From Marinomonas arctica (lineage in GTDB: Bacteria; Pseudomonadota; Gammaproteobacteria; Pseudomonadales; Marinomonadaceae): 34,993 bases of DNA. Below, piece after piece: positions 16,620 to 23,976 of this stretch. Where the stretch lies: assembly GCF_003259225.1 (NCBI RefSeq), contig NZ_QHJF01000043.1, forward strand, positions 1 through 34,993. Reading direction: 5' to 3'. A program made the position numbers and the translations under genes. The number at the start of each line of letters is the position of its first letter. The first letter of the stretch is position 1. The notes under the pieces are model-generated. The model was not told the origin of the DNA. It did no database searches and saw nothing but the letters and a program-made list of their open reading frames with translations.

Positions 16620-17666
16620 ATGAATACCTCATCTGATTTAGTGTCACCACTCACCGAAGAAGTTGTTGCACTTATTTATGACGCCAAGCAACGGTCGGCG
16701 GTGGCGGTTAATAGTGAGATTTCTTTGCTTTACTGGCATATCGGTCAACGTATTCGTCAAGAGGTGTTGGGCGGTGAACGTGCTGATTATGGCAAACAAG
16801 TCATTGTTAGTTTAGCTAGATCGCTTACCCAGCAATTTGGCAGGGGATGGAGTAAGGCTCAGCTTAGCTATTGTGTAAAGTTTGCTGAAGTATTTCCTGA
16901 TATTGAGATTGTCCACGCACTGCGTGAACAATTGAGTTGGACACATATTAAAACACTTATTTATGTAGACGAGCCTATAAAGCGAGATTTTTATACCACA
17001 ATGGCGATTCAAGAGCGCTGGTCAACACGGACGCTGGATGAGCGTATTGGTGCATTATTATTTGAACGCACCGTGATTTCTAAAAAGCCAGATGAGACTA
17101 TAGTCGCTGAGTTAACCCAGCTCAGAGCATCAGGTCAATATAACAAGGATATTTTGCTCAAAGATCCTTATGTTTTAGACTTTTTGGAACTAAATGACCG
17201 TTATCTAGAAAAAGACCTTGAAGATGCTATTTTGCGTGATATTGAGCAGTTTTTGCTGGAATTAGGTGCTGGTTTTAGTTTTGTTGCACGGCAAAAGCGT
17301 ATTCAAATTGATAATGATGATTTTTATTTAGATTTATTGTTTTACAACCGTAAATTAAAAAGGTTGGTAGTAATAGACCTTAAGTTAGAGAAGTTCAAGC
17401 ATAGCCATAAAAGCCAAATGGAGCTGTATCTAAGTTGGCTGAAAAAATATGAAACGGAGGAAGGCGAAAAGCCGCCGCTTGGTATCATTTTGTGTTCCAG
17501 TAAAAAACAAGAGCAAATCGAGTTGCTGGAAATGGAAGGAGGTGATATTCACGTCGCTGAATATTTAACTCAGCTTATAAATGTGGAGCGACTTGAACAG
17601 CGCTTACAGCAGTCAATCAGCAGTGCCAAACAACGGTTTGTTCAGCAGAATATTGATAGTGATTAA
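16620..17666 (+). CDS. DUF1016/YhcG-family PD-(D/E)XK nuclease-like protein
   Basis: 348 residues. The N-terminal DUF1016_N domain is recognisable by LLYWHIGQRIRQEVL, then YGKQVIVSLARSLTQQFGRG and LSWTHIKTLIYV. The C-terminal nuclease-like domain has YLDLLFYNRKLKRLVVIDLK with D238, D253 and K255 as the likely metal-binding and catalytic residues, followed by SQMELYLSWLKKYE. GGAGG 7 nt upstream supports the start. Family members often sit in defence islands or restriction-modification neighbourhoods, so a defence or mobile-element role is possible; the exact activity is unknown. Its flanks are direct repeats carrying the trpB 5' end, a mark of recent arrival. Confidence 0.88.
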   Translation: MNTSSDLVSPLTEEVVALIYDAKQRSAVAVNSEISLLYWHIGQRIRQEVLGGERADYGKQVIVSLARSLTQQFGRGWSKAQLSYCVKFAEVFPDIEIVHALREQLSWTHIKTLIYVDEPIKRDFYTTMAIQERWSTRTLDERIGALLFERTVISKKPDETIVAELTQLRASGQYNKDILLKDPYVLDFLELNDRYLEKDLEDAILRDIEQFLLELGAGFSFVARQKRIQIDNDDFYLDLLFYNRKLKRLVVIDLKLEKFKHSHKSQMELYLSWLKKYETEEGEKPPLGIILCSSKKQEQIELLEMEGGDIHVAEYLTQLINVERLEQRLQQSISSAKQRFVQQNIDSD

Positions 17667-17738
17667 TGTGTTTGTTTTGTCCCAAGCTAGCCTTTACTTT
17701 ATTCGAATCATTGCTAAAGGAATCTGACTCCTTTAGTT

Positions 17739-17932
17739 CCGTAGAAACTGTTCTCGCTTTGCATGACTTGTTCCTAAAATTGCTATTACTTTCTATTAAA
17801 TAAACTATACCGGTTAGTTTATTTAATGCGATCATCAATGTTCGCCAAGTGCTGTCGAGCTTCTTTTTTATGTATAATCTCGTAGGTTCAATGTTACTTA
17901 GGGACAGAAGCGCTATCCCACTCTAATTTGTT
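17739..17932. repeat. Duplicated segment, copy 2 (trpB 5' fragment and leader)
   Basis: Matches 16244-16482: the first about 40 nt differ at only a few bases (GTAGAAAC(C/T)GTTCTCGC and so on), the dyad follows with longer arms, and the GGGACAGAAGCG(T/C)TATC(T/C)CAC box closes it. It is shorter than copy 1 in the middle. It may be the trace of an insertion or tandem duplication event that brought in the DUF1016 gene. Confidence 0.75.
17796..17826. promoter_or_regulatory. Operator-like dyad, copy 2
   Basis: TTAAATAAACTA (17796-17807), spacer TACCGGT, TAGTTTATTTAA (17815-17826): perfect 12-bp arms. Relative to copy 1, the change TTAACTA to TAAACTA in the left arm is matched by TAGTTAA to TAGTTTA in the right arm, so symmetry is preserved. 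This supports a true protein-binding site rather than chance. Confidence 0.6.
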
Positions 17933-17983
17933 ATTAGTTGTTTTGAATATGGCTATGGTGCTATTGCTGGAGGTGTATTAATA

Positions 17984-19348
17984 GTGAAATTCAGTGGTTA
18001 TAGAGCTGAAGATCAACATCTAGAGCTGAAGCGTCAACTCAACGATAAGCTCGAAAAAGAGGTTGTTGCCTTTTTGAACAGTCGTGATGGCGGTGTCATG
18101 ATTATCGGTGTTGCCGATGATGGTGAGTTGGTTGGTGTTGATGATGTTGATTTGCAGCAATTAAAAATCAAAGATCGGCTAAAACAAAATATAGCTCCGT
18201 CAACGATGGGTCTTTTTGATGTGGTTTTATTGCAAGAGCAAGGCAAAGCTTTTGTTAAGGTGATTGTAGCTAGCGGCAGCGAAAAGCCCTATTACCTCGG
18301 TAAAATGGGGATGTCATCAAAAGGCTGTTTTATTCGTGTGGGCAGCGCTAGTGAGCCAATGCCCAGCGATATGATAGAAGACCTGTTTTCCAAACGAGTA
18401 CGTAACTCTATTGGAAATATAGCCTCACGTTATCAAGACCTCAGTTTTGAACAGCTTAAAATCTATTACCATGAGCATTCCTATTCGTTGAACGAGCAGT
18501 TTGCGAAAAACCTAGAGCTCACGACCAAAGGTGGCGAATATAATTACGCTGCCTACTTACTTGCCGATAGAAATGGTTGTTCCATCAAGGTGGGTAAGTA
18601 TCGAGGTACTGATCGTGTTGACCTGATTGAAAATGAAGAATATGGCTATTGTTGCTTGGTGAAAGCCACCAAAGCTGTATTGGATAAACTCAATATTGAA
18701 AATCGAACCTTTACTAAAATTACTGCCAAAGAGCGGCTAGAGCAAAAAATGTTAGAGCCTGTTGCTTTGCGTGAAGCTGTCATTAATGCCATTGTGCATA
18801 ATGATTTTAGCCGAGAAGTTCCACCTAAATTTGAGCTCTTCTCAGATCGTCTAGAGATCACTTCGGTTGGCTCCATTCCTGCAGGTTTTACACAAGAAGA
18901 GTTTTTTATGGGTTACTCTGTGCCGCAGAATAAAGAGCTGATGCGTATATTTCGGGATTTAGATATTGTTGAGCAAATGGGATCGGGCATTAATCGTATA
19001 TTGAAATCCTACCCACACAGTATCTACCATTTCAGCCCCAACTTCATTCGAGTCATTATGCCTTTTTCTGAGGGTTTTATTGAATCTCAATCAAGCACCG
19101 CGCAAGCTACCGCGCAAGCTACCGCGCAAGCTACCGCGCAAGCTATGTCTATAGAGGCTCAAGTGCTTATTTTTTGTCAGACTCCGAGAACTCGAGCTGA
19201 AATTCAAGATTTTCTAGGCCTAAAACATAGAGAACATTTTAGAAAAACGATTTTAAACCCAATGATAGAAGCAGGAAAATTACGACTAACTCTTCCTGAC
19301 AAACCGACTAGCCCAAAGCAAAAGTTTTATGCAGAGGATCAGCAATAA
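17984..19348 (+). CDS. AlbA_2/Schlafen-type ATP-binding protein with C-terminal HTH-like domain
   Basis: 454 residues, GTG start with GGAGG 10 nt upstream. The N-terminal AlbA_2 (AAA_4) domain spans about 1-125 (LELKRQLNDKLEKEVVAFLN, then RDGGVMIIGVADDGELVGVD). A GHKL ATPase-like (HATPase_c_4) half follows, with ALREAVINAIVHNDFS, FELFSDRLEITSVGSIPAGF and EQMGSGINRI. A linker of four TAQA units (372-387) leads to a short winged-helix-like tail (VLIFCQTPRTRAEIQDFLGL). Such proteins are often labelled RecG-like or putative transcriptional regulators and are frequent in accessory and defence regions. Function unproven. Confidence 0.85.
   Translation: MKFSGYRAEDQHLELKRQLNDKLEKEVVAFLNSRDGGVMIIGVADDGELVGVDDVDLQQLKIKDRLKQNIAPSTMGLFDVVLLQEQGKAFVKVIVASGSEKPYYLGKMGMSSKGCFIRVGSASEPMPSDMIEDLFSKRVRNSIGNIASRYQDLSFEQLKIYYHEHSYSLNEQFAKNLELTTKGGEYNYAAYLLADRNGCSIKVGKYRGTDRVDLIENEEYGYCCLVKATKAVLDKLNIENRTFTKITAKERLEQKMLEPVALREAVINAIVHNDFSREVPPKFELFSDRLEITSVGSIPAGFTQEEFFMGYSVPQNKELMRIFRDLDIVEQMGSGINRILKSYPHSIYHFSPNFIRVIMPFSEGFIESQSSTAQATAQATAQATAQAMSIEAQVLIFCQTPRTRAEIQDFLGLKHREHFRKTILNPMIEAGKLRLTLPDKPTSPKQKFYAEDQQ
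19097..19144 (+). repeat. 12-bp tandem repeat, four perfect units, in frame
   Basis: Four identical units of ACCGCGCAAGCT encode Thr-Ala-Gln-Ala four times in the linker between the ATPase-like and HTH-like domains. Because 12 is a multiple of three, gain or loss of units changes linker length without breaking the frame. Confidence 0.95.
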
Positions 19349-19362
19349 AGAGGCTGAAGAAT

Positions 19363-19381
19363 AAAGGGACTCGATCCCTTT
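19363..19381 (+). terminator. Hairpin after the AlbA-type gene
   Basis: AAAGGGA-CTCGA-TCCCTTT is a perfect 7-bp stem with a 5-nt loop, 14 nt after the stop codon and followed by CGTTATTTT. It may be a weak intrinsic terminator; it lies only 23 nt before the tetR start. Confidence 0.5.
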
Positions 19382-19404
19382 CGTTATTTTAATCAGAGGA
19401 CGTT

Positions 19405-19983
19405 ATGGCAAGAGGAAGACCCAGTAAAAAAGCCCATATAGTGACCGTGGCATCAAGCTTGTTTACTGAGCAGGGTTATCAAAGTACCAGTATTGACCAA
19501 GTGGTATTGGCTGCCGCGGTGTCAAAACCGACGGTCTACAGTAATTTTCCAACCAAGCTTGTGTTGTGGGAAACCGTATTGATGTCACTCACCGAGCAAG
19601 CGCAAGTCAAAATGCAGGCACGTTTAGAAAAGTTGCAGACGAAAAAAGACGCGACTCTGATTTCTGGGTGGATTGTATTATGGGAGCTATGGATCAATAA
19701 ACCAGAGCACCTTGCCGTGTATCGTATTTTACTGGGCGAGCAACATAAAATGGCAGCCTCTACCTTTGCTTTGTTTGCTGAATTTGAAGCGGTATTAGAG
19801 TCTACATTGCAAGCATGGATTGCTCAGTATTCTCTTTCGACGATGAATTTTTTTGCATTAAAAGCGGTGAGTAGAGAAGCGTTATTGATGCCCGCATTAA
19901 TGAATCAGGTAATGATGAATAAGATGGACTTGGTGCGTCAGCTTGATGGTTTGATGAAAGGTGGTTCATTTCTTGGTAGTTAA
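19405..19983 (+). CDS. TetR/AcrR-family regulator
   Basis: 192 residues with AGAGGA 6 nt before the ATG. The N-terminal HTH is clear: GRPSKKAHIVTVASSLFTEQ, then STSIDQVVLAAAVSKPTVY and SNFPTKLVLWE. The C-terminal ligand domain is helical (LISGWIVLWELWINKPEHLA), like AefR-type members. It probably represses a nearby operon. The two dyads at 16295 and 17796 have the size of TetR operators and are good candidates, which would place trpBA or the accessory genes under its control. That link is inference. Confidence 0.92.
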   Translation: MARGRPSKKAHIVTVASSLFTEQGYQSTSIDQVVLAAAVSKPTVYSNFPTKLVLWETVLMSLTEQAQVKMQARLEKLQTKKDATLISGWIVLWELWINKPEHLAVYRILLGEQHKMAASTFALFAEFEAVLESTLQAWIAQYSLSTMNFFALKAVSREALLMPALMNQVMMNKMDLVRQLDGLMKGGSFLGS

Positions 19984-20057
19984 GTGTTCGGCTTTACTTA
20001 GATGGACGTTTTGATAAAACAGCACTATTGGATGTGCGATATGGCTTTGCATGAGTC

Positions 20058-20276
20058 TTGGTTATATGGACTTATGTTTGCAATATATTGTGGAGAGCTT
20101 TTGTGAAAAAATACGATCCTGTGATGAATAAGTTTTTGTCTTTTTTAGCCAATGACATGCAACAACATCCAGAAAATCTACAGCAATTGACAATAAGTAT
20201 GCGCAATACAGTTCAAAGCCTAATTGAAAATGTTGAGCTAGATTTGGATGCGCCGTTGTCTGATGAGGATGAATAA
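20058..20276 (+). pseudogene. prlF: Remnant of PrlF-type antitoxin (C-terminal part only)
   Basis: Residues from about 20109 onward (YDPVMNKFLSFLANDMQ, then DLDAPLSDEDE) match the C-terminal half of PrlF/SohA antitoxins, which carry MNAFLRFLDADIQ-like sequence and an acidic end. The N-terminal AbrB-type DNA-binding half (about 50-60 residues) is missing; upstream codons read MVIWTYVCNILWRAF and show no resemblance to it. The yhaV remnant follows at once, matching the usual prlF-yhaV order. A short product could still be made, but it should not bind DNA like the full antitoxin. Confidence 0.75.
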
Positions 20277-20278
20277 AT

Positions 20279-20621
20279 TTGTCTTTATATTCGAGCAATC
20301 ATCATTCTACCATCGTTAATGGCAGGACACTCTATGCACACCCTTTTTTCGCTTATTCTCAAAGACAAAGTGGAGGAATTAAAGCTGCAAGATCCTACAG
20401 GTTATGTAAAGAAAAACGCGGTTAAGCGATTGGCCGTCATTCACAAGCTGGCACTTGAAATAATTCCTCAAGACCCAACCAGTTCAGATTATCATCAAGG
20501 CAAGACATTAGGCGATAATCATAAACATTGTTTACGCTTAGGTGAATGATGAAAAAATAAAAGAGCTTATGGTAGTAATCAGGCTGACTACATGGAGGCT
20601 GTCGTTAGACTACTACGCTAG
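20279..20621 (+). pseudogene. yhaV: Decayed YhaV-type ribonuclease toxin gene
   Basis: Three lesions can be read. (1) The start VNGRTLYAHPF (from 20315) is in another frame from what follows; the switch falls at a T6 run near 20344-20350. (2) The main part KVEELKLQDPTGY, NAVKRLAVIHKLALE and YHQGKTLGDNHKH matches YhaV, but about 25 residues that normally follow (the FRLFFRY and AW region) are deleted. (3) VNDE (20542-20553) is in a second frame, then KNKRAYGSNQADYMEAV returns to the main frame across an A6 run and ends at TAG 20619-20621. YhaV is an mRNA-cleaving toxin of about 154 residues; this copy is surely inactive. Confidence 0.8.
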
Positions 20622-20755
20622 ATCTCGCAGGTCAGATTGGCCGAGGAACTAGGCGCTTATCTGTAAAAATAGAGACAGTTAAAGATATACCAAAACGACA
20701 CATCACGCTGCGCTAATGCCCTGCAAAAGCCGATATCATAGCCACTAAATCCCCC

Positions 20756-20785
20756 TTGTTTTTTTGTATCGCATAGAGATACAAT
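20756..20785 (+). promoter_or_regulatory. higBA promoter with overlapping dyad operator
   Basis: TTGTTT (20756-20761), 18 nt, TACAAT (20780-20785) form a sigma-70-like promoter. A perfect dyad TTGTATC-GCATAGA-GATACAA (20764-20784) lies between and on the -10 box, the position expected for HigA autorepression. Transcription would start about 7 nt after the -10 box, at or next to the higB ATG (20793), and no Shine-Dalgarno precedes that ATG, so higB may be leaderless. Confidence 0.7.
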
Positions 20786-20792
20786 CTGTTTT

Positions 20793-21071
20793 ATGATTAT
20801 AGGATTTCGACACAAAGGGCTTGAGGCTTTTTATAAAAAAGGCACGACAAAAGGCATTCAAACGGCGCATGCTGCAAAGCTTCGTCGTATCTTAGCTTTA
20901 TTGGATGTGGCAACTAGTACAGATGACCTAAACCTTCCTTCATTCAAGTTGCATCCATTAAAAGGTGGTTTGAAAGGACATTGGTCAATTTACGTCAATG
21001 GTAACTGGAGAATAACGTTCCGTTTTATTGGTGTAGATGTTGAATTAGTTAATTATTTAGATTATCACTAG
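20793..21071 (+). CDS. higB: HigB-type toxin (RelE/ParE superfamily)
   Basis: 92 residues, the usual HigB size. FRHKGLEAFYKKGTTKGI, AAKLRRILALLDVA, FKLHPLKGGLKGHWS, NGNWRITFRF and the end NYLDYH are HigB hallmarks, including the conserved Arg of WRITFRF and the C-terminal His of the active site. HigB cleaves mRNA on the ribosome. Toxin comes before antitoxin, the typical higBA order. The antitoxin starts 13 nt after the stop. Unlike the neighbouring prlF-yhaV pair, no lesion is visible. Confidence 0.93.
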   Translation: MIIGFRHKGLEAFYKKGTTKGIQTAHAAKLRRILALLDVATSTDDLNLPSFKLHPLKGGLKGHWSIYVNGNWRITFRFIGVDVELVNYLDYH

Positions 21072-21084
21072 AGGAGTCAAAACC

Positions 21085-21366
21085 ATGATGATCAATCCAC
21101 CGCATCCGGGAGAGCTGTTGCGTGAAGACGTAATTAACGAACTTGGTCTGTCTGTGACAGAAACAGCCCATCGATTAGGGATGTCTCGTGTGGCCTTGTC
21201 TCGTGTCTTAAATGGACGGGCATCAATCAGCCCAGATCTTGCCATTCGACTTGAAATAGCAGGTGTTAGTACAGCTAAAGCTTGGTTAGCTATGCAAATA
21301 AATTACGACCTCGCTCAAGCAAGACAACACACTCAGCCACACATACAGCCTTTACATTATCAGTAG
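21085..21366 (+). CDS. higA: HigA-type antitoxin (XRE/HTH)
   Basis: 93 residues. It opens INPPHPGELLREDVINELGL, the standard HigA start, then has an XRE helix-turn-helix (LSVTETAHRLGMSRVALSRV, LNGRASISPDLAIRLE) and ends with KAWLAMQINYDLAQAR. GAGGAG 8 nt upstream of ATG 21085 supports the start; ATG 21088 is also possible. HigA neutralises HigB and represses the operon, very likely through the dyad at 20764-20784. Confidence 0.94.
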   Translation: MMINPPHPGELLREDVINELGLSVTETAHRLGMSRVALSRVLNGRASISPDLAIRLEIAGVSTAKAWLAMQINYDLAQARQHTQPHIQPLHYQ

Positions 21367-21404
21367 GTCGTTCCCATTGTTTAGGTCAATAAAACCAATC
21401 TCTC

Positions 21405-21459
21405 GTCGTGCTAAAGGCACGACAAAAGATACGGTTTGTCGGCCTAAAGGCATGACAAA
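21405..21459. repeat. Two REP-like hairpins between convergent higA and the MFS gene
   Basis: First: GTCGTGC (21405-21411)/GCACGAC (21417-21423), perfect 7-bp stem with loop TAAAG. Second: TTTGTCGGCCT/AGGCATGACAAA around AA (21435-21459), one bulge. Both carry the CTTTAG core on the reverse strand, like those at 4639 and 7400. Placed between converging genes and flanked by A/T runs, they may end transcription from both sides. Confidence 0.7.
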
Positions 21460-21471
21460 ACACTTCCCTAA

Positions 21472-22716
21472 TTAAACCGCTGCGCTTTGTTCTTCAATGA
21501 CTTCTTCTACACGTCCTTTTTCTGCCCAGTACATGAGGCATATTGCTAGTGACCCCATAATCACAAAGCCGCCAGAGATTGGCATTAGGGTGTTGTTGTA
21601 CATTTGGCCTATGACAGTGCCGATACTCATAGACATAATGGACGAGACTGAGCCGATGACCGCCGATGCAATGCCTGCCACATGCCCCATTGGTTCCATG
21701 GCCAGTGAGTTAACGTTACCGAATAACAAGCCAAAGCAGAAAAACAACACGGATGCGTAGACCAAGAACATCCATAAGCTGATGGTGACGAAAGCATGCA
21801 TGGAAAAGAAAATAATTGAGGCAATAACGACAACGCAAATGGCGCGGAAGGCGATGTATTTCGCGCCGTGCTTTTCAACAATGCGTGAGTTAATCAATGA
21901 AGAAAACCCAAGCACCAGTGCCAACACGCCAAAGTAAAAGGCAAATAGGTTACCCGTTTCAAATTGCACTTGGAAAATTTGCTGTGATGAATTCAAATAG
22001 CCAATAAAGCTACCGAAAAACAATCCCATGCAAACGGTGTAGCTCGCAGTAATTCGATTTGTTACTACCTCTTTAAAGCCTTCGTAGAAACCGGTTCTTG
22101 TAAAAGGGATGCGGTTGGATTTGGGTAAGGTCTCTTTTAAACGAAACGCAATCCAAACCATTAGGCACACGGCGTAAACCAGATACAGTTCGAAAATACC
22201 ACGCCAGTCATCGACAAACATAATGGCTTGTCCAAGTGTGGGGGCAATGGCAGGAACCAAAACGAAAATCATCATCACCAATGACATGATACGAGCCATT
22301 TGCGCGCCGTGGTACAAGTCACGAACCAAAGAAATGGCGGATATATATGGGCCTGCTACGCCTAAGCCTTGGATAAAGCGACCTAACATGAGCACTTCTA
22401 AACTGTCGGCTTGATAACAGACCACGGTGCCGACTAGATACAAAGCAAAGCCGCTGAAGAGAATAGGGCGTCGACCTAAGGCATCCGACAGTGGTCCGCA
22501 AATTAATTGTCCCATCGCCAAACCTAAGAACAGCATGCTAATGAGCAACTGCGGTTGGTTTGCCGTCACCGCGCCGAGCTCATTGCCGATAATGCCTAAA
22601 GCGGGCAGCAAAGCATCAATAGAGATGGCCGTGATAGACATTAACAAGGCAACTAGAAGGGTAAACTCCTTCGATCCCATGCCGGATGAAGAGGTATCGT
22701 TATGAGCATTTTCCAT
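21472..22716 (-). CDS. Bcr/CflA-type MFS multidrug exporter
   Basis: 414 residues with 12 hydrophobic segments. SIDALLPALGIIGNELG near the start and GPLSDALGRRPILFSGFALY (the loop 2-3 MFS motif) are typical of Bcr/CflA drug:H+ antiporters, as is GRFIQGLGVAGPYISAISLV. It should export drugs or toxic metabolites from the cytoplasm through the inner membrane; the substrate is unknown. AGGA 8 nt before the ATG supports the start. A TATAAT box lies on the minus strand at 22787-22792 without a good -35. It converges on higA. Confidence 0.9.
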   Translation of the reverse strand: MENAHNDTSSSGMGSKEFTLLVALLMSITAISIDALLPALGIIGNELGAVTANQPQLLISMLFLGLAMGQLICGPLSDALGRRPILFSGFALYLVGTVVCYQADSLEVLMLGRFIQGLGVAGPYISAISLVRDLYHGAQMARIMSLVMMIFVLVPAIAPTLGQAIMFVDDWRGIFELYLVYAVCLMVWIAFRLKETLPKSNRIPFTRTGFYEGFKEVVTNRITASYTVCMGLFFGSFIGYLNSSQQIFQVQFETGNLFAFYFGVLALVLGFSSLINSRIVEKHGAKYIAFRAICVVVIASIIFFSMHAFVTISLWMFLVYASVLFFCFGLLFGNVNSLAMEPMGHVAGIASAVIGSVSSIMSMSIGTVIGQMYNNTLMPISGGFVIMGSLAICLMYWAEKGRVEEVIEEQSAAV

Positions 22717-23347
22717 ATGGTGTTCCTAAGAAAACATGACATTGTTGAAGTGGTGGCTAAACACACTCTTCAAATAATAGTCGAGCATTATACTCAGGCT
22801 TTGTGATAGCGAGTTTTCTGTTGTGTGCACAAAATGAGGAAATGTGCACTTTCCCAAGGGAGGGGCAAAATAGACGCGTTTTGATAAAAGTTCCGACATG
22901 CCTTTGTATTGCTTAAAGCCATCTTTTAAAGCCGTTCTTTAGAAGCTATATCGTGTAGTTTTGACTTTTTGCATTGCCACAGAGGGCTTATATCCACAAC
23001 GTCCATAGTGTCTGCGGCGGGGTTATTTAATTGAATAATCCCGCGCTTACATTCTTGCACGGGTGTCTCAGGTGACAGGGCTGCTGAGGTTGAGTGTGGT
23101 TTTTAATGGAGACTGTTGCGAAGTGTAACGTTGTGCTTATTTTTTGCATCCTTTATATCATCTTTAGGTATGTTTGATCTAGAATAACTTATATAGGTCG
23201 CAAATCTTTGAAAAGTATTTGGCTTTTCAATTTTAAGGTCAAAGGTTAAGGGTATGAATGTTGTTTTTACTATTTTTTTAATTCGGTATTTTCAAATTTG
23301 TCGAACCTTTTTATTTCATATGTATTTAACATGCTTCTGGAGTCGCT
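22717..23347. other. 631-nt gap between divergent MFS and OmpA-like genes
   Basis: No coding region stands out. On the minus strand TATAAT (22787-22792) may be the MFS -10 box. On the plus strand TTGTGC (23131-23136), 17 nt, TATATC (23154-23159) is a possible promoter for the secretion operon, giving a leader of about 180 nt. A hairpin GCGGGGTTATT (23017-23027)/AATAATCCCGC (23034-23044), 11 pairs with one G-T and a 6-nt loop, is the clearest structure. The length suggests a well-regulated operon or a small RNA not proven here. Confidence 0.45.
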
Positions 23348-23947
23348 ATGTTGTCTAGTGTGTTTTGTGTTCGTGCAACATTAGTTGTATTGATGGCTGC
23401 AGCTGTTTCAGGCTGTGCCAATTTTGCTTCTCAGTCGTCCGGTGCGACGTTGGATTGCGACGATCGTTATACTCGTTGTGCTGTGCTTTCTGAGCAACAG
23501 AATAAAGCGGAAGCGACTGTTCAAAATGAAGAGGCTCCCAAGGTGGCTTCCCCTTTAATTATCGTGCCTCCAACAATTGCACCCATCCTGTTTGGTTTTG
23601 ACCAAGCCAAGGCGACGCATCTTGAATTTGATGACGCGGTGGCTTTTTTGATTATGTATCCTGAATCTCGCCTTACCTTGCATGGTTATACTGATCCAAT
23701 AGGGCGAGAGGCTTACAATCAAGCACTGTCTTATCAACGTGCGGCGTATGTTCGCGAACGTTTATTAATGCTAGGGGTATCGGCTGCGCAAATAAGCGTC
23801 AAAGCACATGGGGAAAGTGGTTTAGTGGTGAAAGAAATACCAAATACTCAAGTCGTCTCTAAGGAGGATTTGGTGAAGCAATATGCCGCAAATCGTCGCG
23901 TTGAGTTTGAATTTAGTCTGCCAAACACAATGGCATCATCTAACTGA
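23348..23947 (+). CDS. OmpA-family lipoprotein
   Basis: 199 residues. The signal peptide ends in the lipobox AVSGC, with Cys23 as the likely lipidated residue. A linker of about 60 residues with two cysteines (CDDRYTRC) leads to an OmpA-like peptidoglycan-binding domain (ILFGFDQAKATHLEFDDAV, LHGYTDPIGREAYNQALSY, YAANRRVEFEF). It should sit in the outer membrane and hold to peptidoglycan. GGAG 5 nt upstream supports the start. It heads an operon with tolC-like and adaptor genes, so it probably stabilises the secretion channel or the exported adhesin. Confidence 0.92.
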   Translation: MLSSVFCVRATLVVLMAAAVSGCANFASQSSGATLDCDDRYTRCAVLSEQQNKAEATVQNEEAPKVASPLIIVPPTIAPILFGFDQAKATHLEFDDAVAFLIMYPESRLTLHGYTDPIGREAYNQALSYQRAAYVRERLLMLGVSAAQISVKAHGESGLVVKEIPNTQVVSKEDLVKQYAANRRVEFEFSLPNTMASSN

Positions 23948-23976
23948 TTTTAAATACATTATTCTAAGGAGAAATC

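Larger units (their letters stand above)
17667..17983. other. 317-nt intergenic region with second trpB 5' copy
   Basis: Contains the palindrome AAAGGAATCTGACTCCTTT (17716-17734), a nine-codon trpB 5' fragment with its Shine-Dalgarno (minus strand, from 17739), dyad copy 2 (17796-17826), and a second AGGGACAGAAGCG box (17900-17912). GGAGG lies 10 nt before the next gene's GTG. The trpB fragment runs into non-trpB sequence at 17738 and cannot make protein of note. Confidence 0.65.

Noticed and set aside
16620..19348. Complete restriction-modification or other named defence system
   Set aside because: Only a DUF1016 nuclease-like gene and an AlbA-type ATP-binding gene are present, with separate upstream regions; no methylase, specificity or partner gene is visible.
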